From Triplophysa rosa (lineage: Eukaryota; Chordata; Actinopteri; Cypriniformes; Nemacheilidae), in NCBI RefSeq assembly GCF_024868665.1, contig NC_079902.1, forward strand, positions 14,539,154 to 14,603,153: a stretch of DNA of 64,000 nucleotides, written 5' to 3'. The notes beneath the pieces were generated by a model. That model was not told the origin of the DNA. It was given only the letters and a program-made list of their open reading frames with translations, and ran no database searches. Below are positions 44,610-56,600 of this stretch, piece after piece. How positions within the stretch are numbered: position 1 is the first letter of the stretch; each line of letters opens with the position of its first letter. Position numbers and translations under genes: made by a program.

Positions 44610-45190
44610 TATTCTTTTCATGTACAATGCCAGCAAACTGCATTCTGTCCTGCCGCCGCTCCAGCCCGGCCTGAACATTGATGAGGAGAGATGGTGTGGG
44701 TGGATGCCATCCCTGCTGGCCTCTTCAAGCCAATGTTAAAACTCAGACCACGTCTCATCGGCAGGGCGGCAGATACATAATTGACCTGCATAAGAGCCAT
44801 TTCCCTCATTTGATTACAGCCACATTAACCAGATCAGACAGGCAGCGCTGGCCTAGTTGCCCTTGGAAACTGTGGCGGGAATACAAGCCTGGTATCTGTT
44901 TGAGCATCAGTGGTATTAGACCGTGCCAAGACCAGTTTCGTGTGAGGGAGGGTGAAGGGGGGCTGCGGACCCGGGATCAATCGCTCTCGATGTGACATTT
45001 GCAATAAGGAACTAAATGAAACCTAATTGGCTGAGCTGTTTTGCCGGACGGTCCATTATGACGAGAGGCTCTTCCACAAGTGGAATAGCAGTTATAATCA
45101 GGGCTGTAATATCACAAACTGCCTGCAGTAATTGCAGAATGCCATGGTGGGGAACAATAACAAAGGGGCTACTGAAGATGTTTGTGTTCA
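44610..45190. other. candidate conserved non-coding cluster
   Basis: A stretch of about 580 bp of balanced, CpG-containing sequence, the least AT-rich part of the non-repetitive window. Notable words are 'TTGATTACAGCCACATTAAC', 'AAACCTAATTGGCTGAGC', 'TGCAGTAATTGCAGAATG' and a double SOX-like site 'GGAACAATAACAAAGGGG' (about 45151-45168). A 105-codon frame (44678-44995) has no recognisable domain. Enhancer function is inferred. Confidence 0.42.
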
Positions 45191-45556
45191 GTATTTAATG
45201 AGCAAACTGCTTTCATTTACGAGAAAGAGAGAGTCGGAATGCGTACGTTCATAGTCGGGTGCACTTTTGACCCAGACTTTGTCCACGTATTTTCAAATTT
45301 GGATACTTATATAGCAGTGAAATTTGTAATGATAATAATGAGTGACACAAAAATACACACAGACACACTGTCTTTCTGTTGTTCTGTTGTGTCTATGAAG
45401 CACACTAAATAATCTTGTATTCTTATTATTACTATACATTATTCGATTCTATAACATCTTTACACACACTTGAGTGTGTGTGTGTCAATTTTTATATAAA
45501 ATCTAAAGGTTAAATGCATTGCAGAGGAACATTTTAAAGATGCTGTACATACACAA
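45191..45556. other. non-coding stretch
   Basis: No gene; a short TG run at about 45474-45484. Confidence 0.4.
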
Positions 45557-45689
45557 TATGGACAAAAGTATTGGGATGTCTCCTTCTAATGAGCAGGTTT
45601 GACTACTTTAATGATTTCTGTGAGCACAAATCTATATAGTAGCATATAATGATATTCTAGAGAACTGTGTGCTTCTAATTTTATAACAA

Positions 45690-46190
45690 CAGTTTAGGCC
45701 GGGCCTGGACCCTTTTCTGTTCTAACATGTCAATGCCCCTGTGCACCAGAGTTATTATAGTTTTGATTTTAGTTTTATTTAGTTTTATTAATATTTTAAA
45801 GTAGCTTTTATTATTTTATATATTTATTATTTTGTGTTAATTTTAGTTAAAGTTTTAGCAATTACGGTATATGCTTTTTGTCATTTTATAATTTATTGGT
45901 TTATTTTTAATGTTGCTATATATTAATTATTTTTATTTTATTTTTATTTTATTTTTATAAATTTACTGCTTTAAACTTACTTCAGTTTATTTTTGAGCCA
46001 ACATTTGAATTTTTCCTTGAGTTTTTTTTTTTTTTAATTAGGTCAATATTTTATTTGATTTCAATGAACAGGAATGTTTTCAAAGTTTAAATTTTAGTAA
46101 ACTAAATAAAATTAGTAATTCAGTGTAGTGTAGATAAATATGACTGGTCTGCATAAAGCCCAGACATGAATACAGCTGAACACCTTTGAG
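45690..46190 (+). pseudogene. Tc1-type transposase fragments
   Basis: Conceptual translation around 45700-45745 gives a decayed form of the segment containing the second catalytic Asp: FRPGLDPFLF, a stop, then HVNAPVH, with Val where the family has the catalytic Asp. After the AT-rich insertion, 46143-46190 gives DWSA, a stop, SPDMNTAEHL, corresponding to the segment with the catalytic Glu. Two stops and the substitution show it is long dead. Most of the N-terminal DNA-binding region is missing. Confidence 0.7.
45747..46138. repeat. AT-rich interspersed element inserted in the Tc1 relic
   Basis: About 390 bp of 'TTATTATAGTTTTGATTTTA'-type sequence. The ends are loosely inverted (CAGAGTTATTATAG... 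on the left; reverse complement CACTGAATTACTAATTTTAT on the right). It interrupts the transposase reading between the two catalytic segments. I know similar AT-rich repeats from fish but cannot name the family. Confidence 0.5.
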
Positions 46191-46370
46191 CCAAACACTC
46201 ATCACCCAAACCCATTGTACACACAGTTATTTTGCAACAGGAACTGTTGCTACAAATATGGAAACAAAATTCTTTGATATGGTATTGTATGGTACTGCAT
46301 TATTATTGGTCTTGATAATTAAAATAGATACAATTATTAGATGGGGAGTCCCAGTACATTTGTCCACATA

Positions 46371-46702
46371 CTGTAGTGTACGTACTGTCCAGCAGAGAAC
46401 TTCTGAGAATCTAATTCAACCATTTTTTTCTCCCCTAATCTAGTTTATCTACATTGTCACCACCCTCACACATAAACTGTAACACACCCGGCAATCATAC
46501 TAGCGCAAATTATGATGTGGCTGTAAAACATAAACTGTAAAACCCACCAGAACAGGAAGTTAAAAAGAATTACAATGTGTGTGTGTGTAGCGCTGTACTG
46601 TATGTGTTGGTGTATTTCTGCACTTCTGAAGTACTAAAACGAACAGAATAAGCACATATTTGCTCATATTTGAGCCTCATATTTGAGCTACCCTCAGGCC
46701 AA

Positions 46703-46739
<37 letters not shown>

Positions 46740-46979
46740 TCTCTCTCTCTCGCTCTAGGCGTTTCATGAGTGTCCTGCGCTAAACCGCTCCCCATGAAAA
46801 GGTCCCAGCGATTGATTTCTAATGAAAGCGCTTCCTGTGGGTCATCGCCTTGCTGAGGCCTGACCTTTCCACCAGCGGAGTCGTTTATGTGGGGCAGATA
46901 GGCGGCTTGCGGGTAAAAACTGAATACTTGAATGAACAAGCAGAGCTCTTTCACAAAATCCTGTAATTAAATCCTTAAA
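46371..46979. other. non-coding stretch with a (CT)n tract
   Basis: A (CT)n run at about 46706-46754 with two interruptions (TCCCTC, TCGCTC). Two imperfect copies of ACATAAACTGTAA flank 46470-46535. No gene. Confidence 0.6.
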
Positions 46980-47680
46980 ACTGATAACCAAGTTTGTCTC
47001 CTTAATGGGGAAAAATAGCTTAATGTGCCGAGGATTTTGATGTGTGACATTTCAACTTAAACGAAAGTGATTTTGGAGAGCTCAAGAGAGAAACTGCTCC
47101 CAGAGCTTAGAAAGAGAAGACAAGTCAATTAACAGGAGAATACGCATGAAGCTTGAAAATACTCATTGAGCCAAATCTAATGTATTCATTCAAATTCACA
47201 TTCATCAAAATATTTGGGGGTTTAAAAATGAAAACAAGCCAGGCTCCCCAAAACAAATGATTAAGAGGGAATATTAAATTGGCTTAATTGCATCTTTAGG
47301 CCATTTCTTTGAGGCAGATTTAGTATAAAATGATCTCTTTATGTGGCACTTTTGACATCACATTAGCTATCAGTTAATGGAACGAACGCAAACCCAAGGT
47401 TTGATTAAAAACGTGAGGTTCTAAATGTAAGACCACCCACTTAAAGACTTTAAATAAAATTTAAAGCAGGAATTACTTTAGGCAAAACCAAAAAGGCCAT
47501 CTGCTTTTCTGATCCGGTGAAAGGCTGAAGATGTAATAGTAATGAAGAGAAAGATGAAAGGCTACAGTCTGTTTATTATTAGCATTACAATAAGAAGGGA
47601 AGATCAGGCTGGATGACTTCATCAGATTGGAGAAGATTGCAGGGAAGGATTAGGTCCTGCGCTGCAAAGGATTACAAAGT
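46980..47680. other. candidate conserved non-coding region
   Basis: Unique sequence with words such as 'GATTAAGAGGGAATATTAAATTGG', 'GGCTTAATTGCATC', 'TAGCTATCAGTTAATGG' and 'TTATTATTAGCATTACAATA'. No repeats or frames. Possible regulatory DNA by composition only. Confidence 0.33.
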
Positions 47681-49024
47681 TACTCCAAACAAGGACACAA
47701 ACATGTCTGCGTGCACCTATTGACTTACATTGGTTTACATGTTTTACATGCATTTTTACAAAGTTTCATACATTGGGAGAATAAAGAGAATATTTGTACT
47801 TTTAAAAATGTCATGTGTCAGACTGCAAGACCGGCTAAGACAAGTGTAGGAAAAAGGACAAACTAGTGCTGTGATATCCATTTTTTCCTTATACATATGT
47901 AGAGCACAGACCGCCCACAGTTTGTTATCTAACTACTGTATCTGATGCATATCACACCAAACTGCCAAATGACTTTCTCAACGAACAGAAATAAAGTCTT
48001 AAGTCATTTCAATTTATTAAACTGCTAAAAAAATGCTACACAAAGGTCTGGCTATGCAATATGTCAACCACCAATATATTACATGCACAAGCATGTGTTA
48101 TATAAATGTAATTCTGTGATATGATATTAAGCCCTATGAAGCCTCTCAAGTTTTCCACATTGCCATCTGATGATTCATGTTCCAACAGAGCAGGTGTTGT
48201 GTTGAACTCTCACACTCCTCCGCCTGAGCAGGTGTTTATGTCTACATGATGCTATCTTTGAGCTCTGTTATTCAGCTACAACCTACTTTGAATTAACTCT
48301 TTGCTCTCAATACTGTGTGCTAATCAAGACCTTTATCAAACCTATACATTTGTGCATATAATTAATGATTAATAATAAATATAAATGATTAATAATGAAT
48401 TATCAATAATAATAATAATTATTATTACAAATGTTGTTGTTATTTACATTTCATATTTAACCTTAGTATTTAAAAAAATAAATCTAAATCTGCTAGCACA
48501 AATCATACACTGTTGAGCAGGTACAGGACATATTACCTGTGTGCAAAATGCTAAATGCACTGACAGGTTTTATCTAAACAGCTCCTGGAATTGTTAGTCA
48601 TTCTCAAATTGTTGTGGCAGTGACAGAGTAGAGCACAGGGAGTGTAACAAACAGGGTAGGAAGAGCAAAAATCACACAATCTGCTTCACTACAGAGGAAG
48701 GCGGGTCTGTGCCAGCTGTTTTTGGATGCCAGTGTCTAAGAAATAATCCTCCCAGAATTATGGAGAGAGATTAATTAATTATTCAGTCTGCCTTGTGTGT
48801 GCATGATTAAAATCCTCAGATCAGATTTTACAGCTGCTAACACTTCTTATTTCAGAAAAAGGCTATTGAATGCGAAGGTTAAGTGTGTTATGCTGTCTTC
48901 AATGTGTGTTTCCATATATGGATCCTGTTCTTTTTTTAATTCGGAATACTTTTAAAAGTGTATTTTTTTGGACTTTATAATATATATACATACATTATAC
49001 AAGTATATACAACATATTTTTTAT
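47681..49024. other. non-coding stretch; possible regulatory patch at 48720-48890
   Basis: An AT-rich (AAT/ATT) patch at 48358-48430. The 48745-48830 part ('GAGAGATTAATTAATTATTC', 'GTGCATGATTAAAATCCTCA') resembles conserved homeodomain-site clusters. No gene. Confidence 0.35.
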
Positions 49025-49032
49025 GCAATATA

Positions 49033-49925
49033 CAGTGGTGTAAAGAGTACCTGAAAACCATACTTAAGTAAAAGTACAGATACCTTGCAGCGAAAACTAC
49101 TCCATTACAAGTTACAAGTCACCAATTCAAAAATGACTTCAGTAAAAGTCTTAGAGTATCTGAATTTAACAGTACTTGAGTATTTTACTCATACTGAATG
49201 TAGGCTCAAAGCAGCACTAGTCTTCAACACTTAAGAGACATGTCAGTGAAAAACAAGAAACGGTTGATTCATGAGGAGAGCAATCACATTTATTTTCTTA
49301 AATCAAAATAAGACTGAACACCTCAAAATTGCAACAAATCATGGTGGACACCATAACACTCAAGTCTCATTTAAGCTCAAGTGATCATAATAAACCAAAC
49401 TCAAGTTTCTTCAATATAACGGATAAATAAAATAATGTTAAGTCCAATTAAAAAGTCAAAGCCTTTTTAAACTGGGCATGCTGGTTTTGGCCTCATCATC
49501 AGCTGCTGTCATGTCCTCATTTCACATAAACCGCCAGCGATTGACATTGATAACCCTATCCTAACCCTAATTGATAATGCACTCTTTATTCACATAAAGA
49601 AGCCATGTTGACAAGTTTTAGTAAGTAAGAGCAAAACCCACAAGATATAGTACCTTCAATGCCTTGTAAATGGCTATATTAATTCTTCTGTATCAAAAAT
49701 AAACTGCCGCAAAAGAATGATGGGTACCAGGTGAAATGTAATGTGTAATTGCATTAGTCATTACAAATGTAGTGGAGTAAAGAGTACATATACTTGTTCA
49801 AAAATGTAGTCAAGTAGAGAGTAAAAGTTGCTGATATCTTTAATACTCAGTACAACTACAAAGTAGCCAAAAAGATACTTAAGTACAGTAACTAAGTACA
49901 TTTACTCCAATACTTTACACCACTG
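49033..49925. mobile_element. hAT-type non-autonomous transposon, 893 bp
   Basis: The inverted ends are CAGTGGTGTAAAGAGTAC and, in reverse complement from the right, CAGTGGTGTAAAGTATTG. A perfect 8-bp duplication GCAATATA flanks it (49025-49032 and 49926-49933). The sub-terminal regions share 'ACTTAAGTA'-type words in opposite orientation. No transposase frame. The perfect duplication suggests a rather young insertion. Confidence 0.9.
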
Positions 49926-50027
49926 GCAATATAATACATTGCAATATAAAACTATGTCTTCAGAGGAATGAAGACCTTACATAATGAAGTGTTATGTTTT
50001 TATTACCTTAGAATGAGCTATTTCTGA

Positions 50028-50228
50028 TCCCCTTACATGGAATTCACCATGTTGTTTCTACAGTAGCCCTAAACGGACAAACTGCTCTACAGAGCGCATT
50101 TCGTAAATACGTTATCTCCTTCAGCAAAGAAGCGAAAACATGACGGCATCTTAGTCCTGTGTCAGCCCCCATATAGTGCTTCGAAAGAGAGAGGTGGAGT
50201 GAGCTGTTTGTTACAATTTGCAACCTCA
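50028..50228. mobile_element. inverted-repeat MITE fragment, copy 2 (see 23399-23678)
   Basis: 'CCCCTTACATGGAATTCACC', 'CCCTAAACGGACAAACTGCT', 'GTTATCTCCTTCAGCAAAGA' and 'AGCGAAAACATGACGGCATC' match copy 1 closely. The left terminal part is missing and the right end fades after GTGGAGTGAGCTG. Confidence 0.75.
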
Positions 50229-50435
50229 AATAAATGTAAACATTATTACTTCTAAATATTGATTTTGTAATAATCACGAATATAATATGTGTGTGTGAAT
50301 CTTGTATTAAAAATGACATGTGTTTTGCTGCTTGCAATGAAAATGTGTAAATTATTTTTGTCAACAGACATGTCGTGTGGCTTTGCATTATAATCAAATG
50401 ATAAATTGTGATTCAACTTTCTTGTCATGAAACTT
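50229..50435. other. non-coding stretch
   Basis: AT-rich; nothing recognised. Confidence 0.4.
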
Positions 50436-50680
50436 TTAATTGTGGCTGCGTGAAAGGCCGATTTGAAAATTTCCCCATGAAAAAGAAATCAGAGGGAGAA
50501 AGATAACGAAATAAAAATTATAAATTGCATCAAAATATGAGGCTGGTTTAATTATTTAGCACTATGATATCAGCCAAGAATCCTCCTACAGCATGCGTCG
50601 TCTACCAAATTAATTAATATGCATTAATATAATCTGCAATAAACCAAGAAATTTCATTTTGCTAGCAATAATTAGTAGGT
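50436..50680. other. candidate conserved non-coding element
   Basis: 'GGCTGGTTTAATTATTTAGC', 'CCAAATTAATTAATATGCAT' and 'GCTAGCAATAATTAGTAGG' form a dense run of TAAT/ATTA sites in a unique sequence. Inference from motif density. Confidence 0.35.
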
Positions 50681-51682
50681 GTGATATGATTTCAGGTTCA
50701 GTAAACTCATTCTGCATTTACAGGTTGCATATAATGCATATTCAAGATTAGAGAAATTTTCTCAAAAGTTTGGTCAGTATATTAAGCCAAAGCATTAATT
50801 TTAAGAATCAGTACTATTCTGTGTATATCAGCTTTAAATAATGAAATACCAAATATGAAACCAGCATAATCTGTAAAAGTCAAAGCGCACTCTATAAACA
50901 CTACTTTCAAGCAACAGATAAAACAACAAAACCGTAATGTCAACACCCAACTCCAGACTAAAAAAAGGTCAGTGTCCCCGTGGTCATAAACGAGCTACTT
51001 GTGAAGACAAGCGTATCCAAAAGTGCATCTTTACTCAGTGAGGCTTGGACTATCTTAGGCCGACTGAACAAACAAACATTCAGTCCAATCTCTTCACCGC
51101 AGGAAGCTTTTTAACGCATCCTCGGTTCCACTCTCCCCCACAATCGATATTCATGTTCACTCTTCTCTCTTCTTCAATAAGTACTGCCTTTCCAAATACA
51201 GATGTCAATAATGGGAAGAAGACCGGCTTGTTGATGCCTTGTGAGGTTAATTCTATCGACCTCGCAGTTGGCGACGAGGAGGTCTACGTTATCCTATCAA
51301 CCCGGTCTCAGCGAGAAATCTGCTCGCATCAATTGTGAAGGCCTTTCAGTGTGGATTTGTGGCGTGGGTTCGTGTCTCTTTGAGCGAGCATTAGGAGCAG
51401 GTCACGGCTATCAGATTATACGGACAAGCGTGGATGAGCGTGTCTGAAACTGGATTATAAAACTTAGCTGATAGCAACAACAACACTATGTGTTTATAAT
51501 TCAGCAGAACATTTGCAGTAAAGTGTAAACATTTTCTATCATGTTGGACCATTGGGTACTCTTTATACGTGTTGTGTCCTTTTTTGAGAACAAAATTGGT
51601 CTTTTTTCTATTAGGTAAACTGGTTCAACAAAAATGTTTTTGGGATTTGTGGCTTTTAGGTTTGTTAAACTTCTTAAAACAT
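50681..51682. other. non-coding stretch; GC-richer part at 50980-51440
   Basis: The 51045-51338 part holds a 97-codon plus-strand frame overlapped by another of 68 codons. Neither has a domain I recognise, and no splice or promoter context supports a gene. It is equally likely to be a conserved non-coding element. Confidence 0.35.
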
Positions 51683-52274
51683 TTAAAGGAGTCATATTGC
51701 ATGGCTAAAACGAATATTATTGTTTGTTTTAGATGTAACGCAATGTGTATACACCATTTAAAGTTTAAAAAAACGTTGCATTTTCCACATACCGTGCATG
51801 TTTGTATCTCCTCTTTGCCCCGCCTCTCTGAAACGTGCTGATTTTTTACAAAGCTCATCGCTCTGAAAAGCGAGGTGTGCTATGATTGGCCAGTTCACCA
51901 GTGCGTAGTGATTGGTCAAATACTGCAAGCATTTCACGGAAATGTAACGCCTCTTACCATATTCGGAACATCAGGTTCCAAAGCAATTGTACTGACAGGC
52001 GATACAATGAGATTTACAATTACGCCCACCTTAACTACGTGTAGATTTGGGGGGTCTTAGTCAAATCATGTTACGAAGTACATAGATTCGCCGGGGTGTG
52101 GTTACACGAGGCGTTTCAGGCAAGTCTGGTTGAGCATTCGCTTTTAGATAGAATGCATCTTTTGTTCCCACACTTTCATTTGTGCAATTTTATGTGTCTA
52201 ATACATGCATGGGAAACTTATGACACACCAAAAACACAGAAAAACATGCACTTCCGCCATATGACCCCTTTTAA
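51683..52274. mobile_element. TTAA-ended MITE, 592 bp
   Basis: TTAAAGGAGTCATATTGCAT at the left and, in reverse complement, TTAAAAGGGGTCATATGGCG at the right are inverted ends, with TTAA at both borders. The body contains CAAT-like and CpG-containing phrases ('GCTATGATTGGCCAGTTCAC', 'GTGATTGGTCAAA') that I know from an abundant fish repeat of this type. No transposase. Confidence 0.78.
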
Positions 52275-52311
52275 CACCAAAAAATACTTTTTAAGTCTTC
52301 CTTAAAGGAAT

Positions 52312-52615
52312 AGTTCATCCAAAAATCTAAATTCTGTCAACATTTACTTACCCAGTTGTTCCAAACCTATATAAATTTTCTTATTGTGCTGAACACAAAG
52401 GAAATATTCGTAAGAATGTTTGTAACCAAACCATTCTGGGGCACTATGGACTACCATAGTAGGAAGAAAAATGACTAGTCAATGGTGCCCCAGTACCTCT
52501 TCAAAATATCTTCTTTTGTTTTCAACAGAACAAAGAAATGTATGTAATTTTGGAACACCTTCAGGGTGCGCAAATGATGACAGAATTTTGATTTTTAGGA
52601 GAACTATCACTTTAA
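52312..52615. mobile_element. palindromic foldback MITE (Angel-like), full length with TTAA ends
   Basis: TTAAAGGAATAGTTCATCC on the left and 'GGAGAACTATCACTTTAA' on the right. The inner arms GAACACAAAGGAAATATTCGTAAGAATG and CCTCTTCAAAATATCTTC are inverted, and the hairpin centre is 'GGACTACCATAGTAGGAAG'. It lies only 37 bp from the preceding TTAA element. Confidence 0.88.
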
Positions 52616-53399
52616 ACTGACAATTATGCGTTGAAAAGATTTGAAACTTGGAGGAACTCTGAAGTTTTTTCACTTTAACGCTTTCCATGTTTCCTCAATG
52701 ATCAATGACCTCTCTCCTCCCTGAAGGATCCATGACCTGTCTTTTATTTGTGATGGGTTCTACAGTCAGAAGTTGGATTTGTCTCTCTTGGGGGTATGGC
52801 ATTGATGAGCTCCTTTCTCTGTTAGAAACAGCAAATCAATGTTGGCCTGAGTAAATGGTGGCGAACATGAGGGTAAAACCCACAGAACGTGTTTGTTGTA
52901 AATGAGCATTTACTCACATGTTGCCTCAGGTAAAGGCTTTTTACTAACTTAGAACAGTCCATTAAAAGCAACAACGTATGATTCGAGATGCAGGGCCAAC
53001 AACCTATACTTTCTCCCTGGGGAAATAGAGGAAAATACCTCTTCACATCGGGGTAGGTGAAAATTAAGTTAAGCAACTAGCAGCATGATGTGTAAGATGT
53101 GTGGTTTATTTTAGACGTGTTTACACATATGGTAAGTTCAAATGTATGGTTATGTATAAACTCACAGCAGACAAACATTACAGATTCATCGATTACAACA
53201 GCATGTAAAATCTTACAGACATTTTGACCACTACTTGTATAACTATTATAAAGAATGTGTTTTTTAAATAAATGATTTAGTAAATTTAGTTCAGTTTATA
53301 TATATATTAAACAATAGGCCTAATGTTAAGGTTTAAAACATTTCAGCATATAACTCTGTATTCTCCTACAGTATATCCTGCTAAATGATGATTTTTTAT
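52616..53399. other. non-coding stretch, nothing recognised
   Basis: No gene or element recognised. Confidence 0.4.
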
Positions 53400-53650
53400 T
53401 AGCATTTTTATTTTCCCCATTAATCGTGGTCATTTTCAATTCACTTCAAAGCAATAAGAGAACAATTGGCCTGGAGCCGTTTGTCTCTGTTGAGATCGGC
53501 AGATTCAATAAGGGAAGAAAAAATGTGCTGTTATGTTTCAACTGTCTAACAAATCAATGTAGTTGGATTAAGGAACGCCATTGTTTTGTTTTCCTTTTCC
53601 TCCCCATGTTCATTCGGCAATTTCTGCTGTGATTGATGTAATCCAATGAA
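53400..53650. other. candidate conserved non-coding element
   Basis: 'CCCCATTAATCGTGGTCATT', 'AAGCAATAAGAGAACAATTG' and 'GCTGTGATTGATGTAATCC' in balanced unique sequence. Motif-based inference only. Confidence 0.35.
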
Positions 53651-56600
53651 AGGTCTTAGATATTGTTTTTAAAGTAATACATCTGCTGTATTTCAAATTC
53701 ATATTAATCGAAGGTATGTCTTATAGACATAGACCCTTCTATTGGTTTCCCAGCAAAGCAATCTGTTTGCTAACTTTCAGCATCTGGATCCACATGTTTG
53801 CTACAACCCTTCAGGAGACAGGGCTTAGTGCTGGCTAAGTAGCAAGCTGCTTAGAGTAAGCAAAGAAGAGTTAAGCAGGATACTTTTCGCTTTATGATGT
53901 GCTATAAACAACATGTTCTATTACAGTGAAATAGGTTTATGATAAAAGCGGCTTTTAAACATATAATGAAATTAGAACATATGAATGCATGGCAGAGGTT
54001 GTGTTGATCAAACAAAATAAGAGAATGAGTAGAAAAATGGATGAGAGAGTGAGAGAGAGGGGGGAACCACAGAAGTACAGATTGTAATGACAGCCATAAA
54101 TTATTGATATTGTAACAAATGCAGGCTTCGTTTCGGAGCTTCAAAAACACAAGTTAGTTACATTTTGACCATAGTTTATTCATCTGGCAAGTTTTAGTAA
54201 GCTGCTGTCCCTTCTGCTTCTAAACAGCAGGTCTACAGTATGCTATCTGGCCCGTAATGCATGGGTTACCCAAAGACAACAGAGCTGGTAAAAGCAACTA
54301 CACTTCAGAAACTTGTGTTAAAATTTGTAAATGAGTGCCATGAGTCACATGACACATATCCTTTCCATTTGAATTGCTTGCACTGCTCTTGATTTTTATG
54401 TCAGTTCGGTTCTATAGAGCTAATGCGAATGAAATGTAAATATAGATTTACTGTACAGAACGGATTTGGCTTTCTTGTTCACTACAGCCCTATGTGCACT
54501 GCTTCTCGATTTGGAGTGCGGTTTACACTGAGTGTGCTGGTCTTTAACCTTTAGTTCCATTCTTTCCTGTAGAAGCAGGTGCAGAACTCCATCAGACATT
54601 CTGATCACACCTTGGCAAACAGCCGGGGAAAAGGGTTTACAATCATGCTTACAAGCCGCTTCCCTCTTTCTAGCCATTCTTCTCTTACAGAAGAATAGAC
54701 ACGAATAGAACTAAACAACACACAAAAACAGAAGTTTAACGTATCGTTCTCCATTTTTCTTCACATGCACGTTTCACTGTGTCACAGTCCTGCCACTGTC
54801 TTAGAATGGTGTTCTATCGTTATGTCTTTCTTTCAGATTGTTCTTGGCAGCCAAATAGCTTGTTATGATTCCGTCTGGCAGATTGAATAGGTTTGCAAAG
54901 GCTCAGAGGGAAACTAGCGCACGGAAGCACATTCACAACATTGAAGGGCATGTTTTCTGTCCTTGCAATATCAAAGAAAATAAGAGTGTCTGGGTTTAAG
55001 AAAACAAGATGATCGTTCACATGCTTGTACCCTCCCAATTTCTGCAATTTGCTGACGTTTCATTGCTGAAGCAATATTTATGTTTTGGTAGGTAATACAT
55101 TGCTTTAACTGTACAGTCGGTGAGGATAAACTATAGAGGTTTTTTATCTATGCAATTTAATGTTATTCTTTCCGCCAATCTCATATTCTATTGCCCGAAT
55201 ATTTGACCTCGTATGCAGAGACTTTCCAATCAGAATTGACTAAACCACAGTGTGCTGTAAAGTATTTATTCCCAGCTTTAAAAGTATGACCAGCATAACA
55301 GAAATAACTTTGAGAGGCATGTTTTAAAGTCTAATGATGGTGTTACTGTGGCAGTGGCACCTCTGCGCTGACCCTCAATAGAATGTGAATAGGAAGCAAA
55401 TTAACTGTGAAATATTCCCCAGGCAGGTGGAAACGGTATTTGATCATCAGATGCAAGTTTGATGAATAGACCTCGGACAATACCTCGCCATCAATGCGTT
55501 TCACATCGTGATTAAGAGTCGCAAGTCTCTCCATGTGTTCTTTCTAGCGCTCGCTATTATCCGTAACGCAACAAGACAATAAATCTAGAAGATTGAACAA
55601 ATTTGTCAGTGATGCTGGGAACTGGCCAAGTCTCAGTCAAGCCTTCGTATAAAAGCCTCTCTTAATCCTTTGTGAATTCATCAGAAAGTTTAATTCATCT
55701 CGTCTCGCTGTCTGGCAGTTAGAGGACAGGGGTTGTTAGTGGCAGACTATTCAGGTCTGTTTGTACTAATGGCTTTTTGATAATAAAATAGTCGAAAAAC
55801 TGAAGAAAATGGATAAATGATGATGATGTGAGAAAAATAAAGCTAAAGGAGAAACAAGAGACAAAAACAAAAACATTTTGGCTATGCAAATTACAATCCA
55901 AATGCTTATAACACAAAGAGCCCAACACAGTGGGCAAGCAACCTAAAGTAATTACATGCTTCTCACAAAGGTACAATAAATCATATTTCAATTTGCTGTG
56001 GTATTCCCTTGTTTATCTGCAGCAGGTTTCAATATATACTTGTGGAAATTCATGTGCTACAACACAATATTATTTTCTTGTAATGCCAAAACATTATTTG
56101 TCTCCCACAACAATCGAGGTGGTTGAAGATATGCATATTCATGAAGCATGAAGATTCAGCTAAAGGTTTTTCACAAACTCATATGGTTCCATCTGCCCTG
56201 AAGATACTTTTTCAATCCTCAGTATTGGAATACCTGACCATGTCATGACAATGGAAAAGTAGTTATGAACATTAATAAAGCTTACAGCAGTCAATGAGAA
56301 AACACATACTGCTGTCATGATTATCTGCATGTGTGTTTACAGTAAAATCATAGAATATCGCAACGTTAAAGATAAAAAGCGTAAGTAAAAAAAAGCTTGT
56401 GTCTGCTTGTGTCATTTTAAGAGTCCCAATGGGATAAATGTCAAGAGGTTTTCATAGGTTTTGACGAACACCCATATTAATCCCTATAAAAAGACCCAAT
56501 TGTTCCTTAACCTTCACAGACAGAGACTGCATAGAGACTCTAAAATCGAATCTTTTCACACTGAAACACCCTTTGTAAAAATGAAAAGAGAAAATGATTC

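Larger units (their letters stand above)
45557..46370 (+). mobile_element. decayed Tc1/mariner element with a nested AT-rich insertion
   Basis: The inverted ends are TATGGACAAAAGTATTGGGA at 45557 and, in reverse complement, TATGTGGACAAATGTACTGG ending at 46370. This is the end type of another abundant fish Tc1 family, different from the complete element at 9333. Between them are fragments of a transposase gene (about 45690-45745 and 46140-46180) separated by about 390 bp of AT-rich sequence that is not part of the family. Confidence 0.75.

Noticed and set aside
49550..49571. Telomere-like words TAACCCTATCCTAACCCTAA
   Set aside because: Only two imperfect units and inside a hAT element; too short to be an interstitial telomere.
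51045..51447. Two overlapping plus-strand frames in a GC-richer patch
   Set aside because: Neither has a familiar motif, and base composition can explain the openness; recorded as an undecided non-coding stretch.
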